Positions 26,371 to 34,866 of a stretch of DNA of 64,000 bases are shown one piece after another; position 1 is the stretch's first letter; each line of letters starts with the position of its first letter. Source of the stretch: Blautia parvula (lineage in GTDB: Bacteria; Bacillota; Clostridia; Lachnospirales; Lachnospiraceae); contig NZ_CP084061.1 in the NCBI RefSeq assembly GCF_020215665.1, positions 3,456,501 through 3,520,500 of the forward strand, read 5' to 3'. The translations under genes and the position numbers were made by a program. The notes beneath the pieces are model-generated. The model saw nothing but the letters and a program-made list of their open reading frames with translations. It was not told the origin of the DNA and ran no database searches.

Positions 26371-26829
26371 GGGTTCACCTCCTTGGATAATGTATGCTTG
26401 ACTTTTTTGGGTTAGACTAGGTATAGTTATATAGATAAGGGGGGACGGGAGCTTGCGCGCGGGAGGGAGGGGGATGTCGTTTGCTTTCGTATGAAGCCGA
26501 TTTCTACACTTTGCGGAGATTGTGCGTCTGTATCGGACTTGAAAGTCCGCTTCAGACGCACAATCTCCGCAAAGTGTAGCCTCGGAATACATACAGCAAT
26601 GCAAATGACATCCCCCTCCCTCCCGCGCGCAAGCTCCCTGGTTACGATAAACTGGAGGAAAAAGAAAAAGAGAAAAGATTTTTTAGATTCTGGTTTGGCA
26701 GAAGATAGGGCGTAGTGGTTGAGGAGCTTAAGGTTTTTGAAAGATGAAAAGGGAATGGAATACTTGTAGGGAAGAGGGCAGTTTGGAGCTGCGGAATAAA
26801 GAATAAAGGAAGATTGAGAGGATTATAGT
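26371..26829. other. intergenic region dominated by a long palindrome
   Basis: Between the divergent ATPase and methyltransferase genes. The 192-bp inverted repeat at 26447-26638 fills its centre. The outer parts are purine-rich and show no convincing gene. A weak GAGAGG lies before the methyltransferase ATG. Confidence 0.7.
26447..26638. repeat. 192-bp interrupted palindrome
   Basis: The outer arms (26447-26478 and 26607-26638) are perfectly complementary over 32 bases (GGGAGCTTGCGCGCGGGAGG and onward). Inner arms pair over about 26 bases (26505-26530 with 26552-26577 in outline; TACACTTTGCGGAGATTGTG and onward). A short CGGACTT/AAGTCCG closes the tip. Only about 20-25 bases between outer and inner arms are unpaired. 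As RNA it would be a rod-like hairpin, and as DNA a potential cruciform. It may be a MITE-like repeat copy, but one window cannot show that. Confidence 0.85.
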
Positions 26830-27696
26830 ATGTGGATTGCTGATGGATGGAAGGATTATGAGATTATTGATACTTCTGATGGGGAGAAGCTGGAGAGATG
26901 GGGGGATTATCTGCTGGTGAGGCCGGATCCGCAGGTGATCTGGGATACGCCTAGGAAGAACAGCGGGTGGAAGAAGATGAACGGACATTATCACCGGAGT
27001 AAGAAGGGCGGAGGCGAATGGGAGTTTTTTGATCTGCCGGAACAGTGGTGTATTCGGTATGGGAAGCTTACGTTTAACCTGAAACCTTTCAGTTTTAAGC
27101 ATACCGGGCTTTTTCCGGAGCAGGCGGTGAACTGGGACTGGTTTTCCAAAAAGATCCGGGAAGCCGGAAGGCCGGTTAAAGTGCTGAATCTCTTTGCCTA
27201 TACGGGAGGGGCAACTCTGGCTGCCGCTGCCGCCGGGGCTGCGGTCACGCATGTGGATGCCTCTAAGGGGATGGTTTCCTGGGCTAAGGAAAATGCTGTG
27301 TCCTCCGGGCTTGGAGATGCGCCGATCCGGTGGCTGGTGGATGACTGTGTGAAATTCGTGGAACGGGAGATACGCAGGGGAAATCATTATGATGCCATTA
27401 TCATGGACCCGCCGTCTTACGGAAGAGGACCTAAAGGCGAAATTTGGAAGATTGAAGAAGCGATTCATCCGCTGATCAAGCTGTGTGCACAGCTTCTCAG
27501 TGACAAACCGCTTTTCTTCCTGGTGAATTCTTATACCACCGGACTTGCGCCGGCAGTGTTGACTTATATGCTGGCTACAGAACTGAAAAAGTTCCATGGC
27601 AGGGTGGATTCCCAGGAGATCGGGCTGCCCGTCAGGGAAAGCGGACTGGTGCTGCCCTGCGGCGCTTCCGGTCGCTGGGAATGTGTTGATAAATAA
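26830..27696 (+). CDS. class I SAM-dependent methyltransferase, RlmI/RlmK-like
   Basis: 288 residues. An N-terminal segment with WIADGWKDYEIIDTSDGEKLERWG and WKKMNGHYHRSKKGGG leads to the Rossmann methyltransferase core. VLNLFAYTGGATLAAAAAGA (about 118-137) is motif I, HVDASKGMVSWAKEN follows, and IIMDPPSYGRG (about 194-204) is the catalytic DPPSYG motif. This motif order is typical of methyltransferases acting on 23S rRNA cytosine or guanine. The exact target base is not readable. It converges on the XRE-type regulator with only three bases between stop codons. Confidence 0.85.
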   Translation: MWIADGWKDYEIIDTSDGEKLERWGDYLLVRPDPQVIWDTPRKNSGWKKMNGHYHRSKKGGGEWEFFDLPEQWCIRYGKLTFNLKPFSFKHTGLFPEQAVNWDWFSKKIREAGRPVKVLNLFAYTGGATLAAAAAGAAVTHVDASKGMVSWAKENAVSSGLGDAPIRWLVDDCVKFVEREIRRGNHYDAIIMDPPSYGRGPKGEIWKIEEAIHPLIKLCAQLLSDKPLFFLVNSYTTGLAPAVLTYMLATELKKFHGRVDSQEIGLPVRESGLVLPCGASGRWECVDK

Positions 27697-27699
27697 GTG

Positions 27700-29127
27700 T
27701 TATGAGATGAATTTCAGGCCCTGCCTCAGAAAGTCTGTGACTTTTTGACCGCGGAGCAGATACTCATCACCGGCGTTTTCTATATGCCGGTAAAATTCGT
27801 TGAACTGATCTATGAGTTTCTTTGAGAAAAAACGGTAGTAGCCGGATATTCCATTCTGGACAGCCATGGCAAATACGGTGTCCCGGCAGAAGTAAATGGT
27901 ACTCTGCAGGTCATCGTATCCGATATATGGATTGTTGTTTTCCAGAAGGAAAATCCGGATGCTGCTGTTTTTTTCTAACTCTTCTATGAGGTGGGTGATG
28001 TGACGAACACGCCATTCCCGCTCCACTTCCGCCTCTTTCCCGAAAATGTTGATCTTGCCGTCAAAGATATAGTCCATGAGTGTGGACTTATATACCACCG
28101 CTGTGACCGGTGCCTGGAAGGAGTTCCTATTCATGTTGTACTGAAGAAGGGCACTTTCCTGATCCCCGGTGTATTTCCTGCAGAGCTCCCAGAGCATGTC
28201 ATCGGGCAGATGGATGATATGCATGGAGCGCAGAAGATAGCGGTATTCGTTCTGCATCATATAGTCAAAGATATATTTTTCCTGGTACATTTTATGTACG
28301 GAGTATTCTTCCACCAGAGGTTTCCTGGAGATGAGGCAGGCATATGCCGCTTCGTAGTAGGCATTGACCAGAGGGAGGCTTCTTATGACCGTGGTATATT
28401 TTTCCCTGGTGAACGGCTCCTGTATCTCAGTGACAAGAAGGCCGTTCTTTATGACCAGCACGGGAATGTCCGCGTGCTCGTGGGGCAGTTCGTAGAAATC
28501 ATACCGGACGGAATGGATGGCATTCAGGTACATGGCTATACAGCGGCAGTAGGCGTCTGTCTGTTTTTTGAATTTCTCCATGTCTATAAACTGGTGGATT
28601 CGGACTGTGATGCCTCTTTTCTCAAGCGCCTCCAGCTTTTTAAAAAAGTCATTTTCCTTTGTCACGTACTCCTGGAATGGGCAGGTCACTATAATGTCCA
28701 CGTCCCTCTCCGCACGGCTGCAGAGCTCATAGATCATTCCGCCCACGGCACCGGCCACAGTCTCCTGGTCCTGCCAGAGGGAGTCATAGGAAATCCGCTC
28801 CTGCACCTTTCTGTGCTCTTCCTTTTGTTCCTTCTGCTTCAGGAGCGACTGAAGAAGGCATTTTTCCAGGGCCTTTTCCAGTCCTGCTCCGTCATATTCC
28901 AGTCCCAGAACTTCTTTTATTTCTTTTTGCTGGGCTGCCTCTGTGTTGACGGCAAAGAAATGAGCCATTTTCCCAAACAGCTCCTCTGCATTTCTGGACG
29001 AGGGCAGTTTTGCACCGCTCTGCCATTTGCTGATATAGGAGACATCGTATCCCATTCTGTCTGCCAGGACCTGCGGTTTTACATTCGAGATACGAATCAA
29101 TTTCTGTAGTAGTGCACTGAATTCCAT
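27700..29127 (-). CDS. XRE-type helix-turn-helix regulator with a large C-terminal domain
   Basis: 475 residues. Residues 1-60 form an XRE/Cro-type DNA-binding domain (QVLADRMGYDVSYISKWQSGAKLP). The remaining 400 residues are soluble, helix-rich and not recognised. They include an RDVDIIVTCPFQEYV segment and a tyrosine-rich C-terminus. They probably hold a ligand-sensing or protein-interaction domain. The gene diverges from the SDR/MFS/OYE operon, which makes it that operon's likely regulator. A consensus promoter overlapped by a palindromic operator lies upstream and suggests autoregulation. Apart from the HTH, function is inference. Confidence 0.8.
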   Translation of the reverse strand: MEFSALLQKLIRISNVKPQVLADRMGYDVSYISKWQSGAKLPSSRNAEELFGKMAHFFAVNTEAAQQKEIKEVLGLEYDGAGLEKALEKCLLQSLLKQKEQKEEHRKVQERISYDSLWQDQETVAGAVGGMIYELCSRAERDVDIIVTCPFQEYVTKENDFFKKLEALEKRGITVRIHQFIDMEKFKKQTDAYCRCIAMYLNAIHSVRYDFYELPHEHADIPVLVIKNGLLVTEIQEPFTREKYTTVIRSLPLVNAYYEAAYACLISRKPLVEEYSVHKMYQEKYIFDYMMQNEYRYLLRSMHIIHLPDDMLWELCRKYTGDQESALLQYNMNRNSFQAPVTAVVYKSTLMDYIFDGKINIFGKEAEVEREWRVRHITHLIEELEKNSSIRIFLLENNNPYIGYDDLQSTIYFCRDTVFAMAVQNGISGYYRFFSKKLIDQFNEFYRHIENAGDEYLLRGQKVTDFLRQGLKFIS

Positions 29128-29169
29128 GGCGTTCCTCCTCCTGATACATCAACCGGCTCTTTAATTGGA

Positions 29170-29198
29170 ATTATATCAAATTCGTGTGATAAAAGCAA
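29170..29198 (-). promoter_or_regulatory. promoter of the XRE-type regulator
   Basis: On the minus strand: TTGCTT (29193-29198), 17 bases, perfect TATAAT (29170-29175), about 45 bases before the regulator start. Confidence 0.7.
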
Positions 29199-29214
29199 TT
29201 TCACCTGTGAAATT
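29197..29214. promoter_or_regulatory. palindromic operator in the divergent spacer
   Basis: AATTTCACCTGTGAAATT is a perfect inverted repeat with 8-base arms and a 2-base centre. It overlaps the -35 of the XRE promoter by two bases. A bound dimer would block the regulator's own promoter and could control the divergent operon. Just beyond it, ATTATTGAC is tandemly repeated (about 29212-29230). Confidence 0.65.
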
Positions 29215-29396
29215 ATTGACAATTATTGACTTAAATGAAACTTTGACAATTCATTTTCCTCTGCTTTCCTTCATCCTCAGTCCTTTGTATTTCCGCCGCG
29301 CCTGGGATATGCTTGGTACATAGGGAAAATAAAGCAAAATATCTTCCCTGACAATGCTGGACTTCAGCAAACATAAAAAATGAGGAGGTAACTATT

Positions 29397-30158
29397 ATGG
29401 GTCGTATGGAAAACAAGGTCGCTGTCATTACAGGTGCCGGCGGGGGACTGTGTGAAGGGATCGCCAGAAGCTTTGCCAGAGAAGGGGCAAAGGTCGTATT
29501 GGTGGACAAGAAACCCGTTGTTCTGGAAAAAGCTAAGGAAATCTGTGAAGATGGGGGCGAAGCTCTTGGACTGAACCTGGACATATCCGTGGAAGCGAAC
29601 TGGAAAATCATTCTGGAAGAGACGCTCAGGAAATTCCAGACCTGCAATGTGCTGGTGAACGGTGCCGCCGAATTCTCACTGACAGGTGATTGGAACAGCG
29701 GACATCCCGGATTCCTGGAAAACTGGGATATTGTCTATAAGGCAAATGTTATGGGGCTTGTGTACTCTGTTCAGACCTTTGTGCCGTATTTTATCGAACA
29801 GGGAGGCGGAACTGTCATGAACTTCACTTCCTCCACGGGTATCACTTATGTGGGAAGCGGCTGCCAGGCTTACCCGGCTTCCAAAGCTGCCATCAAGATC
29901 ATCACTCAGGATATGGCTGCACAGCATGCCAAAGACCATGTGCGCTTCAACTGTGTGGCTCCTAATTTCTGCTATACACCGGAAAATGATGAGATCTACA
30001 CAAAGTTCCACGACTGGTTCCTGAAAGATACCCCTCTGGGATTCCTTGGTTCTGTGGAAGACGTGGCAAACTGCGCCCTTTACCTGTGCTCAGATGAATC
30101 CAAATATATCACAGGCGTATGCATTCCCATCGACGGCGGATACACAGCCTGCCATTAG
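29397..30158 (+). CDS. short-chain dehydrogenase/reductase
   Basis: 253 residues, classical SDR. VAVITGAGGGLCEGIA (about 8-23) is the dinucleotide-binding motif and VNGAAE stands for NNAG. FTSSTGI with QAYPASKAAIK supplies the Ser-Tyr-Lys triad, and the tail GVCIPIDGGYTACH is typical of the family. It oxidises or reduces a hydroxyl/keto group with NAD(P). The RBS is TGAGGAGG. It is the first gene of a tight four-gene operon with spacings of 27, 8 and 13 bases. The companion families suggest a role like that of BaiA-type hydroxysteroid dehydrogenases, but the substrate is unknown. Confidence 0.9.
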   Translation: MGRMENKVAVITGAGGGLCEGIARSFAREGAKVVLVDKKPVVLEKAKEICEDGGEALGLNLDISVEANWKIILEETLRKFQTCNVLVNGAAEFSLTGDWNSGHPGFLENWDIVYKANVMGLVYSVQTFVPYFIEQGGGTVMNFTSSTGITYVGSGCQAYPASKAAIKIITQDMAAQHAKDHVRFNCVAPNFCYTPENDEIYTKFHDWFLKDTPLGFLGSVEDVANCALYLCSDESKYITGVCIPIDGGYTACH

Positions 30159-30185
30159 GCGTTCATCACGAGGGAGGATACTTTT

Positions 30186-31451
30186 ATGGCACAGACAAAA
30201 ACTAAGAATTTCTATGGGTGGAAGATCGTAGTCTGCTGTTTCTTGATTTCCATGTTCGCCATGGGTATCATCAGCAATACCATATCCTTTTATATGAAAC
30301 CCGTATGTGAGACACTGGGATGCTCTTATGTACAGTTTTCGTTCATCAATGTGGTGAGCTGCATCACCAGTATGCTGGCTGCCATCCTGCTGGCTCCTAA
30401 GATCGAAGGCGGAAATGTAAGAATGATCATGCTGGTATCCGCGGCAGCCGCCGGGCTGGGGTTCGGACTGCAGGGCATGGCTACACATATCTGGCACTTT
30501 TATGTATTATTCGGTATCACCAATCTGGGAATCGGGGGACTGACCTCCCTTCCTATCAACTACCTGATCACAAACTGGTTCAAGGACAAAAAGGGACTTG
30601 CCACTTCCCTGGCCTTCTCCGGAGCCGGCATCGGCGGAATCTTCTGGTCCCCTGCAGTGTCGGCTATGATTGGGAAACTGGGCTGGCGGAATTCCCTCTT
30701 CTTGTCAGGTGCGGCTGTTGTGATCGTCAGTGTCCTGGCATGTCTCTTTATCCGGAAGACGCCGGCTGAAATGGGACAGGAACCTTACACCAACCGTGAT
30801 TCACAGCCGAAGGAAACACAAAAAGCTGCCAGGGCACCCGCATGGGAAGGCGTCACAAGAAAAACAGCAGTGGCCTCCCCGGCATTCTGGGTCTTTGTCC
30901 TCTCCCTGATCTGCATGGGAATGCTGGCCGCAGGTGTCATGACCCAGGTTCCCACCTATTTTTCAGAGATTGGCCTCAGTTATGCGGGAATCATGGCCCT
31001 GTTCAGCGGAGTCTCTATTCTCGGCAACATACTGGGCGGTATGATCTTTGATAAACTCGGCCTCATGGGGGGCATGGCATTTACCTGTATCTGCAATGCG
31101 CTGGCACTTGTATGCCTGCTCATCTCTGGTAAGAACACATTCTTTGCATACCTGTTCGCCGCAGCGATCGGTATGGGCATGGTGATCTCCATGCTGGGGC
31201 CGCCGCTTATGACCTCAGGACTTTTCGGTACAAAAGAATACGCCAGGATCTACAGCATCAGCAACGCCTTTTTCCTGGCCGGCTGCATGATCGGCCCCAT
31301 GCTCTCCAGCGGACTGCGGACAGCTACCGGCTCTTACACTGCAGCATGGAGTGTTTACATAGCTATTTCTATTTGCTGCTTCGTATTTGCGTTCCTTGCG
31401 CATGGACTGAGCAGGTCATTTAAAAATAAGGGATATACAGACAACATATAA
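30186..31451 (+). CDS. MFS transporter (oxalate/formate or monocarboxylate-like)
   Basis: 421 residues with twelve predicted membrane segments and a hydrophilic central loop (about 198-218, with KETQKAARAP). It begins FYGWKIVVCCFLISMFAMGI, typical of the OFA/monocarboxylate branch, which moves organic anions. NWFKDKKGLATSLAFSGAGIGG matches the conserved loop 4-5 signature of that branch. Placed between an SDR and a SnoaL-like protein, it probably imports the substrate or exports the product of this operon. Confidence 0.88.
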   Translation: MAQTKTKNFYGWKIVVCCFLISMFAMGIISNTISFYMKPVCETLGCSYVQFSFINVVSCITSMLAAILLAPKIEGGNVRMIMLVSAAAAGLGFGLQGMATHIWHFYVLFGITNLGIGGLTSLPINYLITNWFKDKKGLATSLAFSGAGIGGIFWSPAVSAMIGKLGWRNSLFLSGAAVVIVSVLACLFIRKTPAEMGQEPYTNRDSQPKETQKAARAPAWEGVTRKTAVASPAFWVFVLSLICMGMLAAGVMTQVPTYFSEIGLSYAGIMALFSGVSILGNILGGMIFDKLGLMGGMAFTCICNALALVCLLISGKNTFFAYLFAAAIGMGMVISMLGPPLMTSGLFGTKEYARIYSISNAFFLAGCMIGPMLSSGLRTATGSYTAAWSVYIAISICCFVFAFLAHGLSRSFKNKGYTDNI

Positions 31452-31459
31452 AACAGTGA

Positions 31460-31984
31460 TTGATTAAGGAGGAAAATATTATGAATATACCGGCTGACGA
31501 ACAGATCATGAGTTTGGCAAAAGAGGTTCTGGCATTTGCAGGACACGACTACACCCCGGAACAATTAACAGAGATTCCCAAGATTCTGGCTACCAAGAAC
31601 AAATATTGGTGGTGCGTGGATATGCAGCTCTGGGATATGATGCCTGAGGTTTATGTGGAACCCTTTGAATTTTATTCCAACGGGCATAAGGTTCCCGTCA
31701 AAGATATCGCTGACCAGGTAAAACGCGCCAGCACCGTATGCGATGATTCCATGGTCCCCATACATATGGGCCACAATCCCATCGTGCAGTTCACCGGTGA
31801 AAAAACAGCCCGCGTACTCACCCGTCTCAATGACTACCACACCTATAAGGATGACGATTCCACTTATGAGGGATGGGCATTTTATGTAGATGATTTTGTA
31901 AAATGTGATGACGGCGTATGGCGCATACAGACCCTGCGCCTGACTTACAGAAAGATCCTCGGCGCGCTGAGGACACAGGGATAA
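31460..31984 (+). CDS. SnoaL/NTF2-like protein, BaiE-related family
   Basis: 174 residues of the cone-shaped NTF2/SnoaL fold. Its order of features recalls the bile-acid 7-alpha-dehydratase BaiE: KYWWCVDMQLWDMM (helix into first strand), YSNGHKV, HMGHNPIVQFTGEKTARVLTRLNDYHTY, and a closing WAFYVDDFVKCDDGVWRIQTLRLTYRK. Family members act as dehydratases, isomerases or cyclases on hydrophobic substrates, or as non-catalytic binders. I assign the fold with some confidence and the reaction not at all. RBS AAGGAGG. Confidence 0.75.
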   Translation: MIKEENIMNIPADEQIMSLAKEVLAFAGHDYTPEQLTEIPKILATKNKYWWCVDMQLWDMMPEVYVEPFEFYSNGHKVPVKDIADQVKRASTVCDDSMVPIHMGHNPIVQFTGEKTARVLTRLNDYHTYKDDDSTYEGWAFYVDDFVKCDDGVWRIQTLRLTYRKILGALRTQG

Positions 31985-31997
31985 AGGAGGAAATCTA

Positions 31998-33911
31998 ATG
32001 AAGCTCACACAGCCTGTTTCTATTGGAAACCTGACACTGAAGAACCGCATGGTCATGGCCCCCATGGGGGTTGACCTCGGGAATTATGACGAACGCACCA
32101 GGGCTTATTACCTGGCCCGGGCAAAAGGCGGTATCGGCATGATCCTCTGCAACACACTGGCCACACCGGAGATCGAGGGGATGTGCCCCTCTTCCCTTCT
32201 CGATGCGGACAGTTATGAAGATTTCCGGGACATGACAGAGAATGCCCATCGTTTTAACTGCCGGGTCTGCGTACAGATCCATCCCGGCAACGGAAGGATC
32301 ACCACACCGCCGCCGGGAAGAGACAAACCCCTCGGTGCCTCGGCTGTACCCTGGATGGACCCCAGGGTCATCTGCGAGGAGATCACAAGAGATGAGATCC
32401 GAATCATTGAAGACGGATTTCGCAGGACTGCCCGCTATGCCAAAAAGGCCGGCGCAGATGCCATTGAAATTCACGCTTACGGCGGATATCTCACTGACCA
32501 GTTCCTGACAAAACGCTGGAATGTCCGTACAGATGAGTACGGCGGTAACCTGACCGGAAGAATGCGCTTCCTTACGGATCTGATTGAAATTGTAAAGACC
32601 GATCTGGGAGAAGATTTCCCGTTGATCGTAAAATTTACGCCATGTCATTATCTGCCGGCGGAAGCAGGTTACAGGGATATGGACGAGGGTCTTGAGATTG
32701 CAAGACGGCTGGAAGCCCTTGGTGTACATGCACTCCATGTGGATGCCGGATGCCATGACAACTGGTTCATGGCTATGCCGCCTGTATACCAGCAGGAACA
32801 GGTACTGCAGCTTCGCAGTGCGCACGCTGTCCGAAATGCAGTGGGCATACCGGTCATCTCCCATGGCCGTCTGAACAATATCTCCAAGGCAGAATATGCT
32901 CTGGAACATGGAGATCTGGATATCGTAGCCATTGGCCGCGGACTGTTAGCTGACCCGGAACTCCCCAATAAACTGACAGCCCATGAAACGGATAAGATTC
33001 GTCCCTGCATCTCCTGCAATGAAGGATGTATTGCCAGAGTCTGCGCAGGACAGAGCGTCCAGTGCGCGGTCAATCCCAATGCCGGACTGGAAGGCGTTAA
33101 TGATCTGAAGCCTGCCGAGGCACCAAAGAAAGTCCTCGTTGTAGGTGCCGGCCCCGCAGGCTGTACGGCGGCAATCACGGCGGCTCGGGCCGGTCATCAG
33201 GTAGAACTCTGGGAAAAGAGGGAGCGTATCGGCGGAAATGTACTTGCCGCATCCCGTCCTTCTTTTAAAGCAGATATGGCAAACCTGCTCTCCTATTACC
33301 AGAACGAGCTGACAAGACTGCAGGTTCCGGTGAAATTCTGTATGGAAGCTGACAAGGCTGCTGTGGATACCTTGAAACCCGATGTGGTCATCTGGGCAGC
33401 CGGAGGCAGACCAATCGCTCCCGGCTCCATCGAAGGCATTCACGGAGACAATGTGTGCACAGCCATTGACGCCCTGCTCAATAATGCGCTTCTGGGCGAA
33501 AATATAGCCGTTATCGGCGGAGGCCTTGTAGGACTGGAGACAGCAGTTGACCTGACCCAGAGAGGCAAGAAGGTGACTGTAGTGGAAATGGCACCCAAAC
33601 TTTTGCCGGAACCGGTATTTATGCAGAACATGATGATGATCATGGGACTGGTGAAAAAATATCAGATACCTTCACAGGTCAATACAAGGCTGCTGAAAAT
33701 AGAACCTGACGGTATTGTTGTCCAAAAGGAAAACGGCGAGGAGAAAATCCCCTGTGATACCGTAGTCCTTGCCATGGGCTTCCGGCCGGATGACTCTGTA
33801 TATGAGGAAATTGCCGGAGACTACAAGACTGTGAAAGTGGGAGACTGCGTATCCGCAAGAAAGGTTTATAATGCGGTACATGAAGCTTATGACGCAGTGA
33901 GAGAACTGTAA
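31998..33911 (+). CDS. old-yellow-enzyme-type FMN/Fe-S/FAD reductase (BaiCD/BaiH, 2,4-dienoyl-CoA reductase family)
   Basis: 637 residues in the order usual for this family. An N-terminal TIM barrel binds FMN (1-335; QIHPGNGR, HAYGGYLTDQFL, RTDEYGGNLTGRMRF and IGRGLLADP). A cysteine cluster for a 4Fe-4S centre (CISCNEGC...C...C, about 336-360) follows. A flavoprotein part ends the chain, with KVLVVGAGPAGCTAA (about 377) for FAD and IAVIGGGLVGLETAVDL (about 496) for NAD(P)H. Such enzymes reduce an activated C=C bond of enoates, dienoyl-CoA or 3-oxo-delta-4 steroids. Last gene of the operon; a terminator follows. Confidence 0.93.
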   Translation: MKLTQPVSIGNLTLKNRMVMAPMGVDLGNYDERTRAYYLARAKGGIGMILCNTLATPEIEGMCPSSLLDADSYEDFRDMTENAHRFNCRVCVQIHPGNGRITTPPPGRDKPLGASAVPWMDPRVICEEITRDEIRIIEDGFRRTARYAKKAGADAIEIHAYGGYLTDQFLTKRWNVRTDEYGGNLTGRMRFLTDLIEIVKTDLGEDFPLIVKFTPCHYLPAEAGYRDMDEGLEIARRLEALGVHALHVDAGCHDNWFMAMPPVYQQEQVLQLRSAHAVRNAVGIPVISHGRLNNISKAEYALEHGDLDIVAIGRGLLADPELPNKLTAHETDKIRPCISCNEGCIARVCAGQSVQCAVNPNAGLEGVNDLKPAEAPKKVLVVGAGPAGCTAAITAARAGHQVELWEKRERIGGNVLAASRPSFKADMANLLSYYQNELTRLQVPVKFCMEADKAAVDTLKPDVVIWAAGGRPIAPGSIEGIHGDNVCTAIDALLNNALLGENIAVIGGGLVGLETAVDLTQRGKKVTVVEMAPKLLPEPVFMQNMMMIMGLVKKYQIPSQVNTRLLKIEPDGIVVQKENGEEKIPCDTVVLAMGFRPDDSVYEEIAGDYKTVKVGDCVSARKVYNAVHEAYDAVREL

Positions 33912-33931
33912 TAATTGACACTTTACATACG

Positions 33932-33975
33932 ACAGGAGAGGACTCCCGTATATGGAGATCCTCCCCTGTTTTTTG
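33932..33975 (+). terminator. terminator of the SDR-OYE operon
   Basis: ACAGG.GAGGA pairs with TCCTC.CCTGT across a short loop and is followed by six T on the plus strand. Confidence 0.8.
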
Positions 33976-33979
33976 CTGT

Positions 33980-34765
33980 TTAATTCCGCTCCTCGCTCCA
34001 TTCCAGGAAGTCACCGGTGGAGGCGTCAATCTCGAACTCATATTCCGTACCGTTGTAGTAGATATCACCTTCGTAAATCATCTTTCCGTCATCATCATCC
34101 AGCTTTATGCGCAGATCCTTCTCACTGGCTCCCTGCACCTTTGCAAGAGCTGCCGCGGATGCCTCCTCCTGGCTTACTGCCGGGTTCAGGTCTGATGCGC
34201 TGTCCTTGTTAAAATCATTTTCAATCTCAAAATCAGAGCTTAATATTTCGCCTGTAGAAGCGTCGATCTCATAATCATATTCCTTATTATCGGAATAAAA
34301 TTCCACATCGTAGACCTGACGTCCGTCATCATGGTCTTTTTTCACACGGATTCCCGTGATCTGTTCCTCCGTCACACCGGCATCGGAGAGAGCTGTCTTC
34401 CTGGCCTCATCCTCGGTGACTGCAGAGGCTGTGCCGCTCTGGGAACCGCTGCCGGCTGCCTGACCTGCTCCATTCTGGGAACCACTGTCGGCTGCCTGGC
34501 CTGCTCCATTCTGGGAATCACTGTCGGCTGCCTGGCCTGCTCCATTCTGGGAATCACTGCTGTTTCCTGACTCCTGGCCTGTTTTTTTCCGGGAACTGCT
34601 GCTGTTCCCAGACTCCTTGTCCGTTCCATTCTGGGAACCACTGCTTTCGGACGTCTGGCCTGTGCCCTGCGCGGCATTCTGGTTGGTTCCCGTACCGCCG
34701 CAGGCTGTCAAAAGCGCTGCGGAAATGACTGCTGCCATCATAAATGTAATATATTTTTTTCTCAT
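33980..34765 (-). CDS. lipoprotein with two PepSY domains
   Basis: 261 residues from the ATG at 34763-34765, since AAAGGAG lies eight bases before it. A lipoprotein signal ends in LLTAC (Cys about 21). A low-complexity Gly/Ser/Gln linker contains several near-identical copies of SQNGAGQAADS. Two PepSY domains follow (about 115-180 and 190-255), each with the pattern DDDGK/DDGRQVY...EFYSDNKEYDYEIDASTGEIL. PepSY domains inhibit proteases or act as sensor modules at the cell surface. The adjacent two-component system may control it. Confidence 0.88.
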   Translation of the reverse strand: MRKKYITFMMAAVISAALLTACGGTGTNQNAAQGTGQTSESSGSQNGTDKESGNSSSSRKKTGQESGNSSDSQNGAGQAADSDSQNGAGQAADSGSQNGAGQAAGSGSQSGTASAVTEDEARKTALSDAGVTEEQITGIRVKKDHDDGRQVYDVEFYSDNKEYDYEIDASTGEILSSDFEIENDFNKDSASDLNPAVSQEEASAAALAKVQGASEKDLRIKLDDDDGKMIYEGDIYYNGTEYEFEIDASTGDFLEWSEERN

Positions 34766-34866
34766 ACGATAAACTCCTTTCATACTTTGTATATCCAGCG
34801 GACACATCCGCTATTCTTTGTATATGGTAAGTTTATCAGAGAAAGATTAAAAACAGATTAAAATCC

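Noticed and set aside
26371-26604. A 78-residue N-terminal extension of the P-type ATPase.
   Set aside because: The extension runs through the palindrome. The ATG at 26368-26370 has a perfect RBS and gives the normal family start.
29397-33911. A true bile-acid 7-alpha-dehydroxylation (bai) operon.
   Set aside because: The families overlap but BaiB, BaiF and BaiI-type genes are absent and the gene order differs. Similarity is at family level only.
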